Below, in pieces: positions 16,501-23,351 of a stretch of 36,486 nt of DNA (positions are counted from its first letter, which is position 1; every line of letters starts with the position of its first letter). A model generated the notes under the pieces. That model was not told the origin of the DNA. It was given only the letters and a program-made list of their open reading frames with translations, and ran no database searches. The DNA lies in NCBI RefSeq assembly GCF_021699195.1, contig NZ_SSXE01000094.1, positions 1 through 36,486 of the forward strand, read 5' to 3'. The position numbers and the translations under genes were made by a program. This DNA comes from Nonomuraea sp. MG754425 (GTDB lineage Bacteria; Actinomycetota; Actinomycetes; Streptosporangiales; Streptosporangiaceae).

Positions 16501-17824
16501 CAACGACGCGACTGCCAGGGCCGACGCGGCCGTCGCAGAAATTCTGGCCGACCTGTCCGGCAGCAGTCACAAGGCGGTGGTCGTCGACTCCCCGCCCGGA
16601 GCAGGCAAGAGCACCCTGGTGGTCCGCGCCGCCGGAGAGCTGGTCGACGGCGGTGAACGCCCGATCGTCGTCGCCCAGACCAACAACCAGGTCGACGACC
16701 TGGTCGTGCGGCTGGCCGCCGCACACCCGAATCTCTCCATCGGACGGCTCAGCAAGGGCGGGTACGCTCCGCCGCCGGGCGTGAGCGATCCGGCGAACAC
16801 GTCCGTCGGCACCACTGTGTCCGACTTGAATAGTTGCGAGATCATTGTCGGCACGTCGGCCAAGTGGGCCACAGTCCGCGACGGAACGTTCGGCTGGGCG
16901 ATCCTGGACGAGTCCTACCAGATGCGCTCCGACACTCTGCTGCAGATCGTCGAGCGTTTCGAGCGCGGCTTGTTCGTCGGCGATCCTGGACAGTTGGACC
17001 CGTTCACCATGGTCGGCACCGAGCGGTGGATCGGACTGCCGCACGACCCGACACTCAACGGTGTCTCAGTGATGCTGGCCCACAATCAGGGCATCCCCGA
17101 GCATCGGCTGCCGGTGTCCTGGCGCCTGCCGCCCTCCGCCGCCCCCACCATCTCGGAGGCGTTCTACCCGTTCACGGGCTTCACCGCGGGCACCAGCCCC
17201 GGAACGCGCGCCCTGGAGTTCCGTACTGCCGCCTTCGGCAACACGGACCTGGACGAGACCTTGGCGATGGCGTTCACCACCGGGTGGGCGCTGCACGAGT
17301 TGCCGCGCCGCCACGTCCCGCGCACTGACACCGAGACCATCCTGGCGGCCACAAGACTGGCCGCCAGGATGCTGGAGCGCGGAACCCTCGCCACCTGCGA
17401 GCGGCATCCCAGTGGCCGGGTCCTGGAAGCCACCGACCTCGCCATCGGCGTCGCCCACCGCGACCAAGCCGACCTGGTCCGGACCGCATTCGCTCGGACC
17501 GGCAACTCGGCCCTGTCACGTGTGGCGGTCGACACGGCCAACCGGCTGCAGGGCCGCGAATACGAGGTCGTCATCGTCGTGCATCCGCTGTCCGGCCGCC
17601 GGGACGCGACCTCGTTCCACCTGGAAGCCGGACGGCTGTGCGTGCTCACCTCCCGGCACCGGCAGGCGTGCATCGTCGTCGCGCGCGAAGGCATCGTCGA
17701 TCTCCTGGACAGCCACTCCTCGACCGACCCTGTGCATCTATCGGTGCCGGCGAAGTTCCCCGACGGCTGGGAGGCTAACCAGGTCGTGATGAGTAAGCTC
17801 GCACAGCACCGCGTCGCGGCGTAG
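16490..17824 (+). CDS. SF1 DNA helicase/ATPase (Dna2/Upf1-like)
   Basis: 444 aa. Superfamily 1 motor motifs are complete: Walker A SPPGAGKST (K40), Ia-like VVAQTNNQVDDL, Walker B AILDESYQM (D140, E141), motif III FVGDPGQLDPF (G164-Q168), motif IV LPVSWRLPPS (R212), motif V near DTANRLQGREYEVVIVV and motif VI near GRLCVLTSRHRQACIVV. Long insertions, nuclease and barrel domains are absent, so it is a bare helicase core; those parts are supplied, I infer, by the two genes just upstream. ATG 16490 overlaps the previous gene by 11 bases; ATG 16493 is an equally possible start. It ends the operon and is followed by a hairpin. Confidence 0.85.
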   Translation: MMTDNDATARADAAVAEILADLSGSSHKAVVVDSPPGAGKSTLVVRAAGELVDGGERPIVVAQTNNQVDDLVVRLAAAHPNLSIGRLSKGGYAPPPGVSDPANTSVGTTVSDLNSCEIIVGTSAKWATVRDGTFGWAILDESYQMRSDTLLQIVERFERGLFVGDPGQLDPFTMVGTERWIGLPHDPTLNGVSVMLAHNQGIPEHRLPVSWRLPPSAAPTISEAFYPFTGFTAGTSPGTRALEFRTAAFGNTDLDETLAMAFTTGWALHELPRRHVPRTDTETILAATRLAARMLERGTLATCERHPSGRVLEATDLAIGVAHRDQADLVRTAFARTGNSALSRVAVDTANRLQGREYEVVIVVHPLSGRRDATSFHLEAGRLCVLTSRHRQACIVVAREGIVDLLDSHSSTDPVHLSVPAKFPDGWEANQVVMSKLAQHRVAA

Positions 17825-17840
17825 CTGGCGCGCTTCCGGT

Positions 17841-17870
17841 AGATGAGGGTCTGGATGTCGAGACTCATCT
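17841..17870 (+). terminator. Hairpin after helicase gene
   Basis: The arms AGATGAGGGTCT (17841-17852) and AGACTCATCT (17861-17870) pair over 10 bp with a two-base bulge and an 8-base loop, 16 bases after the helicase stop. No T tract follows, which is usual in high-GC actinomycetes. It probably terminates the four-gene operon. Confidence 0.55.
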
Positions 17871-17917
17871 CGCAGTCGGTGCTGAAGTTAGTAGTCCTGT
17901 GCTCCTTGGAAGAGCTC

Positions 17918-18094
17918 CTAGGGCATCTTCTGGGGCTTGACATAGGAGAGTAGCTTCCAGGCGTCGGGCCTGCCCAAAAGGATCCCGCCTGGCCGAAGAC
18001 CGGCTGGAAAACTGGTGGTGTTGCGGAATGCGGCGGAGAAGGAGGCGGCCCGCTCGAAGGCGAGCTGCGCGAAGCGGCCAGGCAGGTCGGACAT
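17918..18094 (-). CDS. Small ORF or gene remnant (58 aa)
   Basis: The 406-bp gap 17825-18230 between helicase and integrase contains one minus-strand frame with protein-like composition: MSDLPGRFAQLAFERAASFS..., ending KLLSYVKPQKMP. It is preceded in frame by PEDDPVI and two adjacent TAG stops, then by further readable sequence (RCMIDAYA), which suggests decay of a longer gene rather than an intact small gene. No ribosome site is convincing. I do not recognise the protein. The rest of the gap holds only the operon terminator and the integrase leader. Confidence 0.3.
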   Translation of the reverse strand: MSDLPGRFAQLAFERAASFSAAFRNTTSFPAGLRPGGILLGRPDAWKLLSYVKPQKMP

Positions 18095-18230
18095 GATGAC
18101 CGGGTCGTCCTCGGGCTACTAGGCGTACGCGTCGATCATGCAGCGCTACCAGTGGGGTGCGAAACATTGCCTGAGCGACGTCATGTCTTCCTAGTTCGCC
18201 CGTCTTGCGGAAGAGGGAGAGGGGAGCAAG

Positions 18231-19523
18231 ATGGGCGAGCCTGTGGTGTACAAGCGGTGTGGTTGCGCGGATCGGGACAGGAACTGCCCTGAACTGGCTG
18301 ATGAAGGTCACGGTTCGTGGTACTTCGCGATCCAGGTACTGGGTCCGACCAGAAGTAGAGTGCGGACGCGGCGGGGTGGATTTCACACCGCAGAGGACGC
18401 CATGCGAGCTGCTCGCGAACTCGCCGCCGCCGATAGCCCCGGTGTGGTGAGCGCAGCATGCACCGTGGCGCAGTGGTTGCGTCACTGGCTGACCACCCTC
18501 CAGCCCGTCCGCGAGCGTACCCGGCAGGGCTACGCCGATCACGTCCGGATCCATCTGATCCCCGGCTTGGGCCTGGTCCGGCTGGCGGAGCTGTCGCCGG
18601 TCGACTTGCGTCGCTTCTTCGCCGGCTTGGCTCAGCGGCGCAATCGGTACGGCAAGGCGCTGTCTCCGTCCACGGTGCAGCGGGTCCACGCCACGTTGCG
18701 GGCGGCACTCAACGAGGCGATCCGCGAAGGTCTGATCGACACGAACCCGGCGCGCCGGTTGCGTCTGCCGCATGTCCGGCGTCCCCATGCCCAGGTCTGG
18801 ACCCGGGGCCGGGTGGCGGTGTGGCGGGCCACGGGTGAGCGTCCAGCGGTTGCGGTGTGGACGACCGAACACCTGACGGGGTTTCTGGACTACGTCCGCG
18901 AGGACGTGTTGTATCCGTTGTGGTGGCTGGCCGCGTTGCGCGGTCTGCGCCGCGGCGAGCTCGCCGGGCTGCGGTGGACGGACGTCAGCCTGGAGACCCG
19001 TGAGCTTACGGTCGTGCAGCAGCTCATTCACGTCAACGGCCGGCTAAGAGTTGTCCCGCCCAAGAGTGAGGCGAGCCAGCGCACGATCGCCCTGGACATC
19101 GAGACGATCCGCCTGCTGCGCTGTCATCAGCAACGCCAGCACCTCAAGGGACTCGATACCGCTGGCTGGGTGTTCACCCGCGCGGACGGCCAGCCGATAC
19201 GACCGGACTACCTGACCTACCGGTTCCGGTACCTGGTGACCGCCAGCGGCCTGCCACCGGTACGGCTCCACGACCTACGACACGGCGCCGCCAGCACAGC
19301 GTTTGCCGCGCACGTGGACTTGCGCACGGTCCAGGGGCAACTCGGGCACGCCAGCATCGTGCTGACCTCCGACACCTACACCTCGGTCCTGCCCGAACTC
19401 CATCACGAGGCGGCGGAGGCCACGGCACGCCTGGTCCTCGCCACAGCGCGAAGAACAGGTCATAGACTGCGAAAGCGGACGATCCAGCTCCGGCGCCGCC
19501 CCACGAACCGGCCGCCACGCTGA
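18231..19523 (+). CDS. Tyrosine recombinase, integrase of island 1
   Basis: 430 aa, site-specific recombinase that integrates the island at the tRNA-Lys 3' end. It has an N-terminal arm-binding part with a Cys-containing start (YKRCGCADRDRNC), a SAM-like core-binding domain (about 75-175) and a catalytic domain with R237 (ALRGLRRGEL), H347 and R350 (LHDLRHGA), H373 (LGHAS) and Y383 (TYTSV). The ribosome site GAGAGGGGAG lies about 5 bases before ATG 18231. The gene ends 105 bp before attachment repeat 2, and no excisionase gene is visible next to it, so excision may need outside help. It appears intact, in contrast to the two related remnants at 82-393 and about 22015-22195. Confidence 0.93.
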   Translation: MGEPVVYKRCGCADRDRNCPELADEGHGSWYFAIQVLGPTRSRVRTRRGGFHTAEDAMRAARELAAADSPGVVSAACTVAQWLRHWLTTLQPVRERTRQGYADHVRIHLIPGLGLVRLAELSPVDLRRFFAGLAQRRNRYGKALSPSTVQRVHATLRAALNEAIREGLIDTNPARRLRLPHVRRPHAQVWTRGRVAVWRATGERPAVAVWTTEHLTGFLDYVREDVLYPLWWLAALRGLRRGELAGLRWTDVSLETRELTVVQQLIHVNGRLRVVPPKSEASQRTIALDIETIRLLRCHQQRQHLKGLDTAGWVFTRADGQPIRPDYLTYRFRYLVTASGLPPVRLHDLRHGAASTAFAAHVDLRTVQGQLGHASIVLTSDTYTSVLPELHHEAAEATARLVLATARRTGHRLRKRTIQLRRRPTNRPPR

Positions 19524-19628
19524 CTGCTTTGCCGGAAAGGTCTGGTGGTGTCCGTTTGTCCCAGACGTGACCCAGCTATGACCCACCTCATGATTCTTTG
19601 ATCAAGAGGTTGGCGAATCTGCAGGTGG

Positions 19629-19676
19629 GAGTGGTAGGGCGCCCGGGGCTCGAACCCGGAACCTACGGATTAAAAG
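19629..19676 (-). repeat. Attachment site 2 (tRNA-Lys 3' end repeat)
   Basis: Perfect 48-bp copy of 393-440 (identity starts and stops exactly at these bases). On the minus strand it encodes the Lys TTT anticodon loop, the T arm and the CCA end. The 5' tRNA half is absent here too (GGCCCGATGC follows). It bounds island 1 on the right and begins a second element. Confidence 0.88.
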
Positions 19677-20255
19677 GCCCGATGCTAGCCTGTATCGCGG
19701 GCCGAAGAGCATTCACCGAGCATGTAACCATGACGTCGGTGGCGGTACCCCGATGCCGATGGCATGGTCTTGACCATTCAATTGGTGCTGTAAATGCGTC
19801 TTTGGGCTTGATCTCAAGCTGCCCACTCATGGCCTTGCGAGGCGCCGTGGGCAGGTTCACCGTCGACGTGTTAGATGCAAATTCTGGGTCATGCGGGTTC
19901 TTCACGTGTGACGTTCGGCGCCTCGCGCGGCCACGCCTGCTGATCTGCGGGCCAGGACCGCCCAGACCGAAGGCTTGCGGCTCATCGAACTGGCCACCAG
20001 AAGAGGCGAGATCAGCGGTCGGGGTACCTGCGGGCGCCTGGATGAGGGGGACGGCAGCGCTGGCCGTGCCTACCGTCGAAGGGAGTCCGCTACGAGCAGG
20101 CACGACGAGAAGTAGAAGGGACGACACCGCCTGGCAGGCCACCGCCACCTGCTGCATCAGTGCCAGGATGTCGGTTGCATACTGGTGGACCAGCCGATCA
20201 CCCACCGTCCGGGACTCAGCTCAGCACGCCCAGCATAGAAGTTCTGGATAGGCAC
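19677..20255. other. Gene-poor left end of element 2
   Basis: About 580 bp between attachment repeat 2 and the restriction gene. The first 110 bp resemble the start of island 1 (see 441-670). Open frames exist on both strands, including a 180-codon minus-strand frame with a hydrophobic start, but none has a ribosome site, a recognised domain or clear codon bias, so I call no gene. Confidence 0.45.
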
Positions 20256-21971
20256 TTAACTTACGTGGTGACTATGCTTCATGGCAGTTCGCCGTTGACT
20301 TCTTCCTTTAGCTGGGTCGGCAACTATTCCCGGCAGCACGCGATCCACCCACGTGTGATCGGCACCCATGTCTAGGAGATCATGACGTATTCCCTCAAGG
20401 AGCTTGAATGAGTGGTTTCCTATGGATCGAAACCTAAGCTGCAGGGTGCCTGGGCGCGCCTTATCTTGATGTTCCAGTATAAGTCGACATTGCCGATCAT
20501 AGTGGTCGTCGCAGTGACATGACCGACAACTGCATTCTATCAAGATTATCTTGAGCGGAATTCCAAAAGAAGAATCCGTCAACTTCTTGATGAATGAGTC
20601 ATGGTCCATTGGCGAATCAAGGTGATGATCCAGCTCAAATGCCCACTCGTTCGAGTTATCCCAATAGCGAATCGAGTAGGGAGAGGCTGTTGTATGGAAG
20701 AGTGCGACGCGGCGAAGTAGGCCGCTTCCGATCCAGGCAGCATCATGCGATGAGGTAACACGCCCAGCATGGTGGTCGAGCTGATCTGCTTCGATGGCGG
20801 CTAGCTCAACCTGTGATCCATTCCACAGAGGTCGACCACCAGAGTCTAGGCATGCGGCTTTATGCGCCTCCAGCAGTGCCCTCCACTCATCCGGTGTTGG
20901 CCCGGCGAGAATCACCTCTGCGCTAGTTCCGGCAAGGGTGAAGTGCGCACCTTCTTCGCTGATGTCGATGACTCGGAGGCCGGGGATGGCCATCTCATGG
21001 CATGACCCACGATCGACAGGTAAAATGCAATCAAGAGTGTACGCCGCTAATTCGAGCTTTCGCTCGGCAAGAGGAAGTTGGTCAAGATTAACGATGATTC
21101 GATTGGCGGAGGGCTGAATCTGAGAGATCCCCGCCGGATGAGTGTAGTAGTCATGGCGCCCTGGAAGATGAAGCAGAATCTGTGATTCTAGTATTTCTTG
21201 GTTGCCGCTAGCGGCGGCAGGTATAGGGGATTCGGGGTTAGATGTGATGGCTCGCCGTGCATCGGCGAAGCTTTCTCCGGTGTATGCAACACGTTCGCGA
21301 CCAAGGCGTGCAACGAAGTCTAGAGGGAGGGCACTTCTTAAGCGAGCGGAGCGTGGCCCCTGAGCATCGCCCAGTTCTTCCGGCGACAATGCTTGGATCT
21401 TTCTGTGACCGATCACTTCCGCAAGGACATCGCTGGGAGTGATGAAGGCGGAATAGGCGAAACGAACATCGGACAGCTCCAGAAGGCTGCAGATCTTCTT
21501 GTAATGCCAGACCCGCCAATTCTGTAGTGGGAGGGCCTTCTCGCGAACAATCTTGGCGACTTGCTTATTGAACCGATCGATTCCTCCACTCCCCGACACA
21601 GCTGACAAGGCAACATTGGTCGCGAAGATCAGATGATCTGGGAAACGCCCACGGCGAACCCGCTGGATATTGCTATCCGCCCATCGCTCCATCTCGGAGC
21701 GCACTTGACCAAGGAACCATGCCGTATCGTGCTCAACGTTCCGAGGTCTTTGGAGAAACTTCGCTTGCACGACGATGTATCCCGTCCAGGGGGCGTCCAG
21801 GCCTGGATAGATCGACGATCCGTTGATCGTGGCGTCGCGTCCTCCGTCAGGGCCAGGTCCGTATACCTCTAGATCGGCCCCTAGTACTTCGTGAGCAAGG
21901 GCTTGCACGAGGCTCTCGAACTGACCAGTATCAAGGCGAGTGAGATCAAAGTCCACATTGGCAGTATGCAC
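20256..21971 (-). CDS. Mrr-like restriction endonuclease, stand-alone
   Basis: 571 aa from GTG 21971. The N-terminal domain is of the Mrr-type PD-(D/E)XK nuclease group: FDLTRLDTGQFESLVQAL, YGPGPDGGRDA (D46) and YIVVQAKF (Q69, K71), the D-QxK variant active site seen in many Mrr-like enzymes. The long C-terminal part (about 200-571) is unrecognised and carries a Cys-rich cluster CSCRSCHCDDHYDRQC (about 480-495) that could bind zinc. The gene has visibly lower GC than its neighbours, a sign of separate origin. Longer frames reach 22196, but that part is antisense to an integrase remnant, so I prefer GTG 21971 or 21977. Neither start has a strong ribosome site, and the original promoter may be lost. 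Confidence 0.7.
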   Translation of the reverse strand: MHTANVDFDLTRLDTGQFESLVQALAHEVLGADLEVYGPGPDGGRDATINGSSIYPGLDAPWTGYIVVQAKFLQRPRNVEHDTAWFLGQVRSEMERWADSNIQRVRRGRFPDHLIFATNVALSAVSGSGGIDRFNKQVAKIVREKALPLQNWRVWHYKKICSLLELSDVRFAYSAFITPSDVLAEVIGHRKIQALSPEELGDAQGPRSARLRSALPLDFVARLGRERVAYTGESFADARRAITSNPESPIPAAASGNQEILESQILLHLPGRHDYYTHPAGISQIQPSANRIIVNLDQLPLAERKLELAAYTLDCILPVDRGSCHEMAIPGLRVIDISEEGAHFTLAGTSAEVILAGPTPDEWRALLEAHKAACLDSGGRPLWNGSQVELAAIEADQLDHHAGRVTSSHDAAWIGSGLLRRVALFHTTASPYSIRYWDNSNEWAFELDHHLDSPMDHDSFIKKLTDSSFGIPLKIILIECSCRSCHCDDHYDRQCRLILEHQDKARPGTLQLRFRSIGNHSFKLLEGIRHDLLDMGADHTWVDRVLPGIVADPAKGRSQRRTAMKHSHHVS

Positions 21972-22014
21972 CGGCACCCCGACATTTCCGGGTGATGCTC
22001 GGATTGCCGAAGAC

Positions 22015-22195
22015 GGTGCGTGGTGGTGGCTGGCCGCGCTGCGCGGCCTGCACCGAGGCGTGCTCGCCGGCTGCGGTGGGTGGACATCAGCCTGGAGACC
22101 CGTGAAGTCACCTCGTCCAGCAACTCCCAAAAGCGAGGCCAGCCAGCGCACGATCGTCTTGGACACCGAAACGATCCGCCTGTTGTACCGCTTCA
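22015..22195 (+). pseudogene. Tyrosine integrase remnant of element 2
   Basis: The DNA is close to 18917-19122 of the intact integrase: WWLAALRGLHRG (with the catalytic arginine), DISLETRE, then PKSEASQRTIVLDTETIRLL. Relative to the intact gene a base is missing near 22073 and about 40 bp are missing after GAAGTCACC, so the frame is broken. Everything before and after is gone, and IS DNA follows directly. It is the same orientation and position (right end, after a minus-strand cargo gene) as the integrase of island 1. Confidence 0.8.
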
Positions 22196-22204
22196 TAACT
22201 CATC

Positions 22205-23350
22205 ACGTGGTGCTTGATCTGCGGTTTTGACCTCCAGGTGCCGCGCAGGCAAGATCGCGGTCTGTGTCGGTTCGTTTGCTGTATCTGACCTTGATTCGGG
22301 TGTTCGGTTGGCTGGTGTTGCTGGGTCGTGGTCAGGCGTCCAAGGACGTCGAGATCATGGTGCTCCGCCATGAGGTGGCGGTGTTGACGCGCCAGGCCGG
22401 CCGGCCGAAGCCGGACTGGGCCGATCGAGCGGTCCTGGCGGCCATGGCCCGCTTCCTACCGACGGTGCTGCGAGCTCATCGGCTGGTCACCCCCGGCACC
22501 TTGTTGGCCTGGCATCGCCGTTTGATCAAACGCGCGTGGACCTATCCCCACCGCGCTGGCCGTCCCGGAACAACCAAAGAGGTCCGGGAGCTGGTCCTCC
22601 GGCTGGCACGCGAGAACCCGAGGTGGGGGTATCGACGGGTCCACGGTGAGCTGGTTCGCCTCGGTTTGCAGGTCAGTGCAGCAACCGTGCGACGGATCTT
22701 GCGTTCGCGCCGTCGCGGTCCGGCTCCCCGAAGCTTCGACACCTCCTGGCGGACCTTCCTACGTCTGCAAGCGAAAGGACTGCTCGCCTGCGACTTCTTC
22801 CACGTCGACACGATCTTCCTGAAGTGTCTGTACGTGTTGTTCGTCATGGAGGTGGAAACACGACGCGTGCACGTCCTGGGCGTAACTGCCCATCCAACCG
22901 GCGCGTGGACGGCTCAGCAGGCCCGCAACCTGCTCATGAATCTCGGGCAGAGGATCGGTTCGTTCCAGTTCCTCCTTCGTGATCGGGATGCCAAGTTCAC
23001 CGCCACCTTCGACGAGATCTTCACCAGCCAGGGCGTCACGGTGACGAAGACGCCGCCGCGGACACCTCGAGCCAACTGCTACGCCGAGCGCTGGGTGCGC
23101 ACCGTCCGAGCCGAATGCACCGACCGGATGCTGATCTACGACGAACGTCACCTGAGATCGGTCCTGGAGGAGTACACCGAGCACTACAACACCCATCGAC
23201 CGCACCAGTCCCGGCAACAACGCCCACCCGATCAAGACGAGCACGTTGTGGTGCCGATGGAAGGCCGGATTCAGCGCCGAACGGTGCTCAGCGGAGTCAT
23301 CAACCTCGGGTATTCAGCCGAGGGAGCCGGCTCTGCCCGAACATGAGAAA
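22205..23350 (+). mobile_element. Insertion sequence with rve (IS3/IS481-type) transposase
   Basis: Single-ORF insertion sequence. The left end is probably near 22205-22240, just after the integrase remnant. The right end cannot be seen clearly because IS1380-type DNA begins within about 10 bp of the transposase stop, so it may be cut short. No target duplication was found by eye. Confidence 0.6.
22264..23346 (+). CDS. Transposase, integrase-core (rve) DDE type
   Basis: 360 aa. The N-terminal helix-turn-helix part has EIMVLRHEVAVLTRQ and RWGYRRVHGEL, followed by a retroviral-type integrase core with D177 (ACDFFHVDT), D240 (LLRDRDAKF) and E275 (CYAERWVRT), giving about 34 residues between the last two, as in IS3/IS481-like elements. 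The C-terminus YNTHRPHQSRQQRPP is typical. GTG 22264 is the likely start, with no good ribosome site. The last about 15 residues (YSAEGAGSART) look unusual and could come from junction DNA at the neighbouring IS. Confidence 0.88.
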   Translation: MSVRLLYLTLIRVFGWLVLLGRGQASKDVEIMVLRHEVAVLTRQAGRPKPDWADRAVLAAMARFLPTVLRAHRLVTPGTLLAWHRRLIKRAWTYPHRAGRPGTTKEVRELVLRLARENPRWGYRRVHGELVRLGLQVSAATVRRILRSRRRGPAPRSFDTSWRTFLRLQAKGLLACDFFHVDTIFLKCLYVLFVMEVETRRVHVLGVTAHPTGAWTAQQARNLLMNLGQRIGSFQFLLRDRDAKFTATFDEIFTSQGVTVTKTPPRTPRANCYAERWVRTVRAECTDRMLIYDERHLRSVLEEYTEHYNTHRPHQSRQQRPPDQDEHVVVPMEGRIQRRTVLSGVINLGYSAEGAGSART

Positions 23351-23351
23351 A

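Noticed and set aside
19663..20205. 180-codon minus-strand frame with hydrophobic start
   Set aside because: No ribosome site, no recognised domain, and part of it lies in non-coding sequence shared with the left end of island 1.
21972..22196. N-terminal extension of the Mrr-like protein
   Set aside because: It is antisense to an integrase remnant and has no nuclease-like sequence.
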